A stretch of DNA of 13,553 nt from RGIG5057 sp964642045 (GCA_964642045.1 CAZXLZ010000032.1:1-13553); one strand, 5' to 3'; shown: positions 1 to 6,340, counted from the first letter of the stretch. Notes: generated by a model not told the origin, from the sequence alone. A program made the numbers and translations.

Positions 1-1
1 A

Positions 2-262
2 AATGAAACATATCTAGAAAAATTAAATAAAACTGTAGAAGAAAAAACAAGTGTATTAACTAAAATAAATGAAAAACACATATTTGATAATTATATCTAT
101 AATTTAAATCAAAATAATTTGATTATACCAAATATTTTAAAAGAGGATATAGATGTTTTTAAGTATAAAATGTTAGAAAATTATGATTATATACTTAATA
201 ATTTTATTATAAAGATAGAAGTACATAAATTGGTAAAAATTCATTTTAATTTTTTTATATAA
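2..262 (+). CDS. 3' part of an unrecognised gene, cut by the window edge
   Basis: An open frame runs from base 2 to a TAA at 260-262 and gives 86 residues with no start inside the window that is clearly real. The peptide is rich in Asn, Lys, Ile and Tyr. Its first 25 residues (beginning NETYLEKLNKTVEEK) look like a charged helix or coiled coil. I do not recognise a family. The YabG-like frame starts only 17 bases after its stop, with no promoter or ribosome site visible between them. The upstream ORF therefore probably belongs to different DNA that was joined to the yabG segment. It could be the end of an inserted element or simply a small host gene. The codon bias matches the AT-rich host. 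Confidence 0.4.
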   Translation, partial: NETYLEKLNKTVEEKTSVLTKINEKHIFDNYIYNLNQNNLIIPNILKEDIDVFKYKMLENYDYILNNFIIKIEVHKLVKIHFNFFI

Positions 263-278
263 ATAGTTGCTATAATAA

Positions 279-812
279 GATTCAGCAGATGGTGACTCAG
301 AGTATACTGATAAATGCAAACAAAGTTATCAAAGAATGGGGCTTACTGCATATGTATACAATATTGCTGAGCAAGAACAGTATAAGCATGTATATAATCT
401 TCTACAAAAAATAAGACCAAATATATTAATTCTAACAGGCCATGATGCTTTTTTTAGAAGAAGAAATGATATATATGATATAAATAATTATAAAAATTCA
501 AAATATTTTGTAGAAGCTATTTTGGAAGCAAGAAGATATGAACATAATTTAGATAATTTAGTTATATTTGCTGGTGCGTGTCAGAGTTATTACGAAGCTT
601 TGATATCTGCTGGAGCAAATTTTGCTTCTGCTCCAAAAAGAGTTCTTATAGATATGCTTGATCCAATCATAGTTGCAGAATCAATAGCATATACACCAGT
701 AGATAAATTTGTTCCACTTGCTAGTATAATATCTAATACTAGAGAAGGAATTGATGGAATAGGTGGAGTGCAAACAAGAGGACAATATAGAGAAGGAATG
801 CCAGGCATATAA
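279..812 (+). pseudogene. yabG: yabG sporulation protease, N-terminal part missing
   Basis: The frame from 279 to the TAA at 810-812 encodes about 177 residues that align by eye with the middle and end of YabG, the cysteine protease that processes spore coat proteins in the mother cell. Visible landmarks are ADGD near the beginning, ILTGHDAF (proposed catalytic His), IFAGACQS (proposed catalytic Cys), GANFASAP, and GIGGVQTRG close to the end. Bacillus YabG, from memory, is about 290 residues, so roughly the first 110-120 are absent. An in-frame TAA at 276-278 sits just before the homology. The first ATG (336) lies inside the conserved domain and has no good ribosome site. There is no frameshift or stop in the remaining frame, which is unusual for a dead gene. 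It could be a truncated pseudogene or the 3' half of a gene split by an element that is removed during sporulation. Confidence 0.8.
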
Positions 813-849
813 TGTAGATTTTAATACTTTTTCTTATGTAAAAAACTAA

Positions 850-866
850 TACGACATTTTTCGACA
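850..866 (-). promoter_or_regulatory. Two tandem 0A boxes upstream of spo0A
   Basis: Read on the minus strand this stretch has TGTCGAA (866-860) followed by TGTCGTA (856-850). The first is a perfect match to the Spo0A-binding box and the second matches 6 of 7 bases. They are direct repeats exactly 10 bp apart, which is the head-to-tail spacing expected for a Spo0A~P dimer on one face of the helix. They lie about 30 bp upstream of the -35 of the likely spo0A promoter, so autoregulation of spo0A is the natural reading. Confidence 0.7.
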
Positions 867-896
867 AAATTAGAATTGTAATATTTAAAAAATATC

Positions 897-925
897 TTGC
901 ATTTTAAAATCGAGATATGTATAAT
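897..925 (+). promoter_or_regulatory. Sigma-A-type promoter of spo0A
   Basis: TTGCAT (897-902) and TATAAT (920-925) are separated by exactly 17 bp. The -10 is perfect and the -35 is weak (3 of 6), which would fit an activated promoter. The 0A boxes lie just upstream. The predicted leader to the ATG at 973 is about 40 nt. A sigma-H promoter, common for spo0A, was not clearly visible. Confidence 0.6.
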
Positions 926-972
926 ATGTGCGTAACAATTGTTAATGAGTTGAGAAAAGAAGGAGATTTATT

Positions 973-1776
973 ATGATTAATAAGAAAAAAGTAATGATAT
1001 TAGATGACAACAAAGATTTTTTAGAGATATTAAGAAATTATGTTGATACAAAAGAAGAATTAGAAGTGGTTTGTTATGATTATGACGGAAAAAATGCGGA
1101 TAAACTTATCACAGAGTATAATCCAGACATTATATTACTTGATATTGTTATGCCAGAAAAAGATGGACTTAATGTTTTAGAGGATATGGCAAAAAGAGAA
1201 AATTATAAAATGCCTCTTGTTGTTGTAATGTCATCAATAGGTCAAGAGAAAATTACTCAAACAGCTATTTCACTCGGTGCTATGTATTATGTCGTAAAAC
1301 CATTTGATATAAAGAAGCTTGTTGATAGAGTTGTTGAACTTATTGTAGAATCTGATGTTGGAGATTTAAAAATAACTCAGTCAGCAGCAATAACTAAACA
1401 TGAAATAGAAAAAAATAATATAGAAGCAAAAGTTACAAAAACAATACATGATATAGGAGTACCTGCACATATAAAGGGTTATCAATATGTTAGAGAAGCA
1501 ATAATTATGGCAGTTGAAGATGAGGAAATAATAAATGCAGTAACAAAATCTTTATATCCAAGACTTGCTCAAAAATATAAAACAACTCCATCAAGAGTTG
1601 AAAGGGCAATAAGACATGCAATTGAAGTTGCTTGGAATAGAGGACAGATAGAAGTACATGATAAGATATTTGGTTATACAGTAAATTCAAATAAAGGAAA
1701 GCCTACAAATTCAGAGTTTATAGCAATGATTGCTGATAGACTAAGATTAGAAACAAAAGCAATAGTTTCAGTATAA
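973..1776 (+). CDS. spo0A: Stage 0 sporulation protein A, master response regulator
   Basis: The 267-residue protein has the full family length. It is the DNA-binding response regulator that commits the cell to sporulation once phosphorylated. The receiver domain (about 1-125) has the acidic pair D11-D12, phospho-acceptor D57 in PDIILLDIVMP, switch residue S87 or S88, and K109 in VVKPFD. A linker leads to the Spo0A-specific effector domain (about 140-267), recognisable from HDIGVPAHIKGYQYVREAI, SLYPRLAQKYKTTPSRVERA and NSEFIAMIADRLRL. The ATG at 973 follows AGAAGGAGA with good spacing. It has its own promoter and 0A boxes upstream and an intrinsic terminator directly after the stop, so it is monocistronic. 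The usual clostridial upstream neighbour spoIVB is not in the window; a yabG segment is there instead. Confidence 0.98.
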   Translation: MINKKKVMILDDNKDFLEILRNYVDTKEELEVVCYDYDGKNADKLITEYNPDIILLDIVMPEKDGLNVLEDMAKRENYKMPLVVVMSSIGQEKITQTAISLGAMYYVVKPFDIKKLVDRVVELIVESDVGDLKITQSAAITKHEIEKNNIEAKVTKTIHDIGVPAHIKGYQYVREAIIMAVEDEEIINAVTKSLYPRLAQKYKTTPSRVERAIRHAIEVAWNRGQIEVHDKIFGYTVNSNKGKPTNSEFIAMIADRLRLETKAIVSV

Positions 1777-1804
1777 TAGTAGTTAATATACTACTATTTT
1801 TTTT
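1775..1804 (+). terminator. Intrinsic terminator after spo0A
   Basis: A 9-bp perfect stem (AATAGTAGT, 1775-1783, with ACTACTATT, 1790-1798) closes a 6-nt loop and runs into eight T residues (1797-1804). It overlaps the spo0A stop codon. The T-run falls in front of the 3' end of the convergent gene at 1807, but the stem has too few A residues on its left side to act well in the other direction. Confidence 0.85.
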
Positions 1805-1806
1805 AT

Positions 1807-2184
1807 CTAAATTTTCATTTTTTGTTTTATAGTATTAAATATATCATCCATTTTTGCAGGTTTAAATATATATTTTAATGTACCAAAAGAGTAGCTTTCT
1901 TTCATTAAATTATAATCATTATTTCCAGATAAAATAAAAATGTTACAGTTGTTTTTTAAGTAATTTATTGTATCTTCATTATTTGCTAAGCTGGATATGT
2001 TATATATATTATTACATACTATTATATCTGGTTTTAATTTTAATATATTCTTTGTATTTTTATTAGTATTTTCTAGTGAATTTATTTCTTTTAACCATTT
2101 TATATTTTGGGTAGCATATTTTTTTAAACTATATGTTAAGTCATTATTATTATCTATAAAAAGTATATTATAAGCTTTTTTCAT
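1807..2184 (-). CDS. Receiver-only protein lacking the phospho-acceptor Asp (pseudo-receiver)
   Basis: The 125-residue protein is one CheY-like receiver domain with no output domain. It can be laid alongside the neighbouring Spo0A receiver: FIDNNND matches LDDNKD, PDIIVCNNIYN matches PDIILLDIVMP, ILSG matches the MSS switch strand, and SFGTLKYIFKPAKMDD matches SLGAMYYVVKPFDIKK. The Asp that would be phosphorylated is Asn58, and one of the two acidic pocket residues is Asn12. S86 and K108-P109 are kept. By analogy with other atypical receivers it would not run the normal phosphotransfer cycle and may act by binding a partner; that is inference. It converges on spo0A and has its own promoter. 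GAAAGGA lies 13 nt before the ATG, rather far. A decaying paralogue is the alternative, but the frame is intact. Confidence 0.75.
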   Translation of the reverse strand: MKKAYNILFIDNNNDLTYSLKKYATQNIKWLKEINSLENTNKNTKNILKLKPDIIVCNNIYNISSLANNEDTINYLKNNCNIFILSGNNDYNLMKESYSFGTLKYIFKPAKMDDIFNTIKQKMKI

Positions 2185-2216
2185 AAATGCATTAAAATCC
2201 TTTCTAAACTTATGAT

Positions 2217-2245
2217 ATTATAACATAAAAAACCACTTCAATCAA
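2217..2245 (-). promoter_or_regulatory. Promoter of the pseudo-receiver gene
   Basis: On the minus strand TTGATT (2245-2240) and TATAAT (2222-2217) are spaced by 17 bp, about 33 bp before the start codon at 2184. The inverted repeat CCCAA-GTAG-TTGGG at 2246-2259 abuts the -35 from upstream. Confidence 0.65.
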
Positions 2246-2299
2246 CCCAAGTAGTTGGGGATAATGAAGAAAATTAGAATATTTTCAATTTACCCAAGT
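2245..2299. promoter_or_regulatory. Candidate operator: repeated ACCCAAGT and an inverted repeat
   Basis: ACCCAAGT occurs at 2245-2252 and again at 2292-2299, in the same orientation and 47 bp apart. The first copy is part of the perfect inverted repeat CCCAA/TTGGG (2246-2250 and 2255-2259). One copy touches the -35 of the leftward gene and the other overlaps the -35 region of the rightward XRE gene. Autoregulation by the XRE protein is an inference from position only. Confidence 0.4.
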
Positions 2300-2316
2300 C
2301 GAAAAATGGAAAAATT

Positions 2317-2325
2317 TGGTATACT
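2317..2325 (+). promoter_or_regulatory. Extended -10 promoter of the XRE gene
   Basis: TGG-TATACT matches the extended -10 form (TGN then TATAAT with one change). No good -35 lies 17 bp upstream; AGTCGA stands at 2297-2302. This overlaps one ACCCAAGT copy and a near 0A box (AGTCGAA, 2297-2303). The predicted leader is only about 15 nt. Confidence 0.5.
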
Positions 2326-2346
2326 AAAATTGGTGAGGTGAGTAAT

Positions 2347-2583
2347 TTGCAATTATCAGAGGCTATAAGAATAAAAGTAAAAAATCTAATAAAAGACCAT
2401 AATGTAAATGTATGGTATGTTTGTAAAAATACTGGAATTCCTTGTTCGACATTAACTACATTTTTAAATGGTAAGACAAAATTGCCACAAATAGACACGT
2501 TGCTTTATATATGCGAATCTTTTGGTACTACTCTTTCAGATTTTTTTCAAGATGAAATATTTAGGGATGTGGAATCAGACTAA
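2347..2583 (+). CDS. Small XRE-family helix-turn-helix regulator
   Basis: This 78-residue protein is a single HTH domain of the Cro/C1/SinR type. The helix-turn-helix is in NVWYVCKNTGIPCSTLTTFLNG, followed by KTKLPQIDTLLYICESFGTTLSDFF, the usual fourth and fifth helices with the closing DFF. I place the start at TTG 2347 because GAGGTGA (2335-2341) lies five bases before it. An in-frame GTG at 2338 would add three residues but overlaps that ribosome site. There is no effector domain, so it probably works as a dimer that senses nothing by itself. It is transcribed away from the pseudo-receiver gene and lies 102 bp before uppP, with no terminator seen between. It might be a plain repressor of its own promoter region. 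Confidence 0.85.
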   Translation: MQLSEAIRIKVKNLIKDHNVNVWYVCKNTGIPCSTLTTFLNGKTKLPQIDTLLYICESFGTTLSDFFQDEIFRDVESD

Positions 2584-2685
2584 AATTACCAAGTTTAGTA
2601 CTTATATTATTTATTTTATAATTAGCATATTTTCTTTTAATATATTATATGATAAAATATAAAAGATATAAAAAAGGAGGAGAAT

Positions 2686-3519
2686 ATGGAAATAATAAAA
2701 TCAATTATATTTGGAATAATTGAAGGTATAACAGAATGGCTTCCAATTAGCAGTACTGGTCATATGATACTTGCAGAAGAATTTCTAAAATTCAGTTTAT
2801 CTGATGAATTTATGGAGATGTTTAGAGTTGTAATTCAGCTAGGAGCAATTCTTGCAGTTGTGCTTATATATATAAAAAAGCTTTGGCCATTAAAATATAA
2901 TGAATCAAAAAAAGTTGTACTTGATAAAGATTGTTTAATGCTTTGGGCTAAAGTTCTTGTTGCTTGCATACCTGCTGCTATTATTGGTTTACTTTTTGAT
3001 GATTTTTTAGATAGTCATTTATATACGCCTGTAGTTGTAGCTCTTATGCTTATTATATATGGTATATTATTTATAATAATAGAAATAAGGAATAAAAATA
3101 AAGAAGCAAAAGTAAAAGATCTAAAAGAGCTAACTTTTAAAACTGCAGTTATAATAGGGCTATTTCAAGTTCTTTCATTAATTCCAGGTACATCAAGATC
3201 AGGTGCTACTATACTAGGTGCAATTTTAATTGGTACATCAAGAGAAGTAGCAGCAGAGTTTACATTCTTTTTAGCAATTCCTGTTATGGCTGGTGCAAGT
3301 CTTCTTAAAGTTCTAAAATTTGTACTTAAATCTGCAGCTGTAGTAACAGGAGCAGAGCTATCTGTTTTAATTGTTGGATGTTTAGTTGCATTTATTGTAT
3401 CAATTATAGCTATCAAATTCTTAATGAAATACATAAAGAAAAATGATTTTAAAGTGTTTGGCTGGTATAGAATAATACTTGGAATAATTGTACTTGGGTA
3501 CTTTTTTATAATAAAATAA
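2686..3519 (+). CDS. uppP: Undecaprenyl-diphosphatase
   Basis: UppP (BacA) removes a phosphate from undecaprenyl pyrophosphate at the membrane and so recycles the lipid carrier for peptidoglycan and other wall polymers. Extra copies are known to give bacitracin resistance. The 277-residue length is normal. Diagnostic motifs are EGITEWLPISSTGH (13-26, with the ExxxE glutamates 13 and 17 and His26) and PGTSRSG (167-173, with Arg171). About seven to eight hydrophobic helices are visible, with a charged loop near 131-150. AAGGAGGAG precedes the ATG by six bases. The gene ends in a bidirectional terminator. A PAP2-type phosphatase that can do the same reaction in some bacteria is encoded at 4909. 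Confidence 0.97.
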   Translation: MEIIKSIIFGIIEGITEWLPISSTGHMILAEEFLKFSLSDEFMEMFRVVIQLGAILAVVLIYIKKLWPLKYNESKKVVLDKDCLMLWAKVLVACIPAAIIGLLFDDFLDSHLYTPVVVALMLIIYGILFIIIEIRNKNKEAKVKDLKELTFKTAVIIGLFQVLSLIPGTSRSGATILGAILIGTSREVAAEFTFFLAIPVMAGASLLKVLKFVLKSAAVVTGAELSVLIVGCLVAFIVSIIAIKFLMKYIKKNDFKVFGWYRIILGIIVLGYFFIIK

Positions 3520-3547
3520 GGTGAACATTATGAAGTTCACCTTATTT
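3514..3547. terminator. Bidirectional terminator between uppP and oapA
   Basis: A 13-bp perfect stem (3514-3526 with 3535-3547; core AAGGTGAAC/GTTCACCTT) and an 8-nt loop sit between the convergent genes. The stem overlaps the oapA stop codon (3542-3544) and also uppP's last codons. T-rich sequence follows on both strands (ATTTCTTTCT rightwards, TTATTTTATT leftwards). Confidence 0.85.
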
Positions 3548-4108
3548 CTTTCTATTAAAAATATTTAAAAATTTACCGACTATATGAACAATTTCACTTG
3601 AGTATTTATTAGCTATCTGTTTTCCAATAGCTTTACCACCAACTGTGAGTGAGGCAACTAAAGCACCTATTACTATTTGAATGTCAAAATTAAGGCCAAA
3701 GGTAGAAGTAATTCTTATAGATATTATTGCACTAATTGCACCTGATAAAACACCACACATATCACCAATTACATCAGCACATACATTAGAAACTCTAGGA
3801 GCATTTCTAATAAGAGTTATGGATTTTTTTGAACCTTTAACCTTTTTGCTTGCCTTAGCATGAAAATTAGCTTCATCTGCAACAGTTACAGCTACTGCTA
3901 TAATATCAAAAAATATACCAATAAATATTACTATAAATAGTAGTAATATTGCAAAAATTAATGATATGTTATTAATTGATGATGTTGAAATATATGTGAA
4001 AAACATTGATAGTAAAAATGTTATAATAGTTATAGAGAAAAACCATTTGACTATCGACGGGTCTTCAGACTTATTCTCCTTTAATTTTTTCTCTTTTTTT
4101 TGTTTCAT
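3542..4108 (-). CDS. oapA: OapA-like membrane protein, partner of OLE RNA
   Basis: The 188-residue protein has a Lys/Glu-rich cytosolic start (1-21), hydrophobic helices at about 22-42 and 48-76, a strongly basic middle segment (82-105, with HAKASKKVKGSKK and RNAPR), then two more hydrophobic stretches near 113-133 and 140-158, and a basic tail. The motif ADVIGD gives DxxxD at residues 112-116. Known OapA, the OLE-associated protein, is a ~21 kDa four-helix membrane protein with basic RNA-facing regions and a DxxxD motif, encoded just downstream of ole. All of that is met here. AGGAGAT lies eight bases before the ATG. No second promoter is evident, so it is probably co-transcribed with the RNA. 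Without the RNA upstream I would have called it only a hypothetical membrane protein. Confidence 0.8.
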   Translation of the reverse strand: MKQKKEKKLKENKSEDPSIVKWFFSITIITFLLSMFFTYISTSSINNISLIFAILLLFIVIFIGIFFDIIAVAVTVADEANFHAKASKKVKGSKKSITLIRNAPRVSNVCADVIGDMCGVLSGAISAIISIRITSTFGLNFDIQIVIGALVASLTVGGKAIGKQIANKYSSEIVHIVGKFLNIFNRKK

Positions 4109-4139
4109 TGTACTTTATCTCCTATATTATGATAGATGG

Positions 4140-4700
4140 TAAGTTATTAAGTAAATTTTACGGTTTAGGTCTAGTAGAATTTCTCTACCTCCTACTAAAC
4201 ATTACTATTTAGCTGTTTCCATTTAAAAGAAGTATTCTTGTGTTGCCACTTAAGAAAACTAGATCACCACTTAAATCCGTACCTTAATCCTTAATAACCC
4301 TTGTTAATATATAATAACAAACATTCTAGAAGTTTTCCTTAGTGTATAAATAATATTACTAGTCTCTTTTGCAATAATAATTTCATTACCAAAATTAAAT
4401 ATAAGTGGCCACAAATATTTAATTTCATAAGGTAAATCCCAATATTATCACTCAAGACGAGCTACACTACACGTAATTAAAAAATGTGTAGGTTACACTT
4501 AAATTTGTAATTTAAGTCTCCACGAAAATAGGGACATCAGGATATATGCCATTATATCTTTCCCTAAAATCTTACTCCATACTAACACGCAAAACTGGGC
4601 GTAACACGCATTTATACAGAACTTCATCGATGTGCTCTTTTAGTGGATTTTTAGCCCCACCCTCGTAATATGTAATACAACTAGAATAATGCACCATCAA
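4140..4700 (-). ncRNA. ole: Large structured RNA, probable OLE RNA
   Basis: This ~560-nt stretch has no coding frame of note but has its own strong promoter and many stable helices on the minus strand. Examples are a long hairpin (4386-4435) with an outer TTACC/GGTAA, an 11-bp AAATTAAATAT/ATATTTAATTT and an inner GTGG/CCAC; TAGGGA/TCCCTA with ATATA/TATAT inside it (4529-4566); CTACAC/GTGTAG near 4470-4492; and CTAGTAG-type pairing near the 3' end (4169-4196). It is richer in G and C in its paired parts than the flanks. The OLE RNA is about 600 nt, occurs in Clostridia and some Bacilli, and lies directly before oapA, often in the spo0A neighbourhood. It forms a membrane-bound complex needed under cold, alcohol or magnesium stress. 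Ends are approximate: the 5' end is set from the promoter and the 3' end from the last helix. The name is from context and size, not a covariance search. Confidence 0.78.
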
Positions 4701-4705
4701 TAAAT

Positions 4706-4734
4706 ATTATAACATAGGACTTATAAATATTCAA
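4706..4734 (-). promoter_or_regulatory. Promoter of the OLE-like RNA
   Basis: On the minus strand TTGAAT (4734-4729) and TATAAT (4711-4706) are spaced by 17 bp. The expected start is near 4699, directly in front of the structured RNA. Confidence 0.75.
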
Positions 4735-4776
4735 ACTTACTATAAAAATTAGCACTAAAATAAATTGAAAATTTTG

Positions 4777-4804
4777 TTGAAATATATATAAATCATGATA
4801 TAAT
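4777..4804 (+). promoter_or_regulatory. Promoter of the PAP2/SDR operon
   Basis: TTGAAA (4777-4782) and TATAAT (4799-4804) are spaced by 16 bp. The predicted transcript has a leader of about 100 nt before the ATG at 4909. I see no known riboswitch in that leader, which is almost all A and T. Confidence 0.6.
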
Positions 4805-4908
4805 CATATATGTTAGGTATTTATAATTAATGTAAAGCTCATAATAATTGAATATAAAAAAGAAATATATAAATTTTTATAATTAATTTTAGTTTAGGAG
4901 AAATATTG

Positions 4909-5565
4909 ATGCAATTAAAATATATAAAAACAACAGTCATAATTTTAAGTATAGTTTGTATTATTACTACTATATTTGGAGTATTGTTTTTTGAATCAAT
5001 TAATCATATTGATAATTTAATATTAAATTATGTTAGATGTAATTTTACAAGTAGCATTATAACTAATGTAATGAAATTTATATCTTGGCTCATATCACCA
5101 GTCCCAATAATTTTATTTATATTAGCAATGCTTATATTTATGAAGAATAAAAATCCAGCAGTATTTATAACCATCAACATAGTAGCAGCAGGCACAATTA
5201 ATTTTATACTCAAAAATATATTTAGAAGAGAGAGACCTTTTGATTATATGTTAACATATGTAAAAGGGTATAGCTTTCCTAGTGCACATGCTATGATAAG
5301 TTCATCACTTTTGTGTAGCCTTATATACTGTAATAATAAATATACAAAAAACAAGGCAATAAAAAATGTAATTGATATAGTTTTGTTATTACTAATAATA
5401 TTAGTTCCAATATCTAGGGTCTACTTAGGAGTTCATAACTTAACAGATGTATTAATTGGAAGTCTTACGGGAGGTACGTTATTTGCCTTAAGTATTTATG
5501 TTATAAAAATTAAAGAAATGAAAGAGGAGGATTTAAATGAAAGCTTTAATAACAGGAGTATCTAG
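4909..5565 (+). CDS. PAP2-family membrane phosphatase
   Basis: This 218-residue integral membrane protein belongs to the type 2 phosphatidic acid phosphatase family, whose members dephosphorylate lipid phosphates such as undecaprenyl pyrophosphate or phosphatidylglycerol phosphate outside the membrane. All three motifs are present: K102-x6-R109-P110, PSAH at 124-127 (Ala in place of the usual Gly of PSGH, catalytic-acid His127), and S169-R170-x5-H176-xxx-D180 with the nucleophile-type His176. About five to six hydrophobic helices are visible. I chose ATG 4909, eight bases after AGGAG; an in-frame TTG at 4906 is possible. It overlaps the next gene by 29 bp. The true substrate cannot be told from sequence. 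Confidence 0.92.
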   Translation: MQLKYIKTTVIILSIVCIITTIFGVLFFESINHIDNLILNYVRCNFTSSIITNVMKFISWLISPVPIILFILAMLIFMKNKNPAVFITINIVAAGTINFILKNIFRRERPFDYMLTYVKGYSFPSAHAMISSSLLCSLIYCNNKYTKNKAIKNVIDIVLLLLIILVPISRVYLGVHNLTDVLIGSLTGGTLFALSIYVIKIKEMKEEDLNESFNNRSI

Positions 5566-6292
5566 TGGTATAGGTAGAAGTTTTGCGATAGAACTTTCTA
5601 AACTTGGGTATGATATTATAGGAGTGGCAAGAGATTTAGAAAAAATGCTTAAACTTAAAGAAGAATTAAAAACAGATTTTACACCAATATCTTTGGATTT
5701 ATCTACTGATAATTCAATAAATTTACTTTTAGAAAAAGTAAAAGATGAAGATATATCAATAGTAATAAATAATGCTGGAGTAGGACTTTATGGCGAGTTT
5801 AAATCTGAAAGTTTAGAAGATGAGATTAATCTTATAAACTTAAATATTATAAGTCTTCATAAGTTAACAAAGTTATTTATTAAAAAAATGGAGAAGCAAG
5901 AAAAAGGATATATACTTAATGTTTCTTCACTTGCAGCATTTATGCCTGGTCCACTTATGGCTACATATTATGCTAGTAAAGCATATGTACTTAGTTTGTC
6001 TCAAGCTATTGCTAAGGAACTTGAAATGGCTGATAGTGCTGTTAGAGTAGCAGTTTTATGTCCAGGACCAGTAGACACTGATTTTAATAAAAAGCTTGGC
6101 ATTACTTTTAAAGAAAAAGCACTAAGTCCTGAATATGTAGCAAAGTATGCTATAAATGAACTATTTGCAGATAAGGGAGTTATAATTCCTGGATTTAGAA
6201 ATAAACTTGCATATTTTGCAAGTAGGATTCTTTCTAGAAATACAGTTATAAATGCAAATTATAATCTTCAAAAGAAAAAAGCTGAAAAATAA
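5537..6292 (+). CDS. Short-chain dehydrogenase/reductase
   Basis: The 251-residue protein is a classical SDR with an N-terminal Rossmann fold. The cofactor loop is TGVSSGIG (6-13), followed by NNAG (78-81), Ser131, and the catalytic Tyr144-xxx-Lys148 in YYASK, then the PGPVDT segment (176-181) beside the cofactor. Arg32 in GVARD after the second beta strand suggests NADP(H) preference. The substrate is unknown; close relatives are often listed as general SDR oxidoreductases of lipid or fatty-acyl metabolism. GAGGAGG, inside the end of the phosphatase gene, precedes the ATG by seven bases, so the two genes are translated in a coupled way. A strong terminator follows the stop. Confidence 0.93.
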   Translation: MKALITGVSSGIGRSFAIELSKLGYDIIGVARDLEKMLKLKEELKTDFTPISLDLSTDNSINLLLEKVKDEDISIVINNAGVGLYGEFKSESLEDEINLINLNIISLHKLTKLFIKKMEKQEKGYILNVSSLAAFMPGPLMATYYASKAYVLSLSQAIAKELEMADSAVRVAVLCPGPVDTDFNKKLGITFKEKALSPEYVAKYAINELFADKGVIIPGFRNKLAYFASRILSRNTVINANYNLQKKKAEK

Positions 6293-6294
6293 AT

Positions 6295-6329
6295 AAAAAA
6301 ACCCTGCGTAATTCTACGCAGAGTTTTTT
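6295..6329. terminator. Bidirectional terminator between the SDR gene and the Ig-like gene
   Basis: CTGCGTA (6304-6310) pairs with TACGCAG (6315-6321) around a four-base loop. The stem is flanked by an A-run on the left and GTTTTTT on the right, so it can stop transcripts arriving from either side. Confidence 0.9.
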
Positions 6330-6340
6330 GTAATGGAAAC

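Noticed and set aside
2454..2460. TTCGACA, a perfect 0A box in reverse, near 2446-2460
   Set aside because: It lies within the coding part of the XRE gene with no promoter around it, so I treat it as chance.
2274..2498. 74-residue minus-strand ORF opposite the XRE gene
   Set aside because: It is antisense to a clear helix-turn-helix gene, lacks a ribosome site and has no recognisable content.
3681..3863. 60-residue plus-strand ORF opposite oapA
   Set aside because: No ribosome site, low-information sequence, and antisense to a well supported membrane protein.
4140..4700. RNase P RNA, tmRNA or 6S RNA as alternatives for the large RNA
   Set aside because: The universally conserved RNase P core, the tmRNA 5' and 3' ends and a tRNA-like acceptor were not found, and the length with a downstream four-helix protein fits OLE better.
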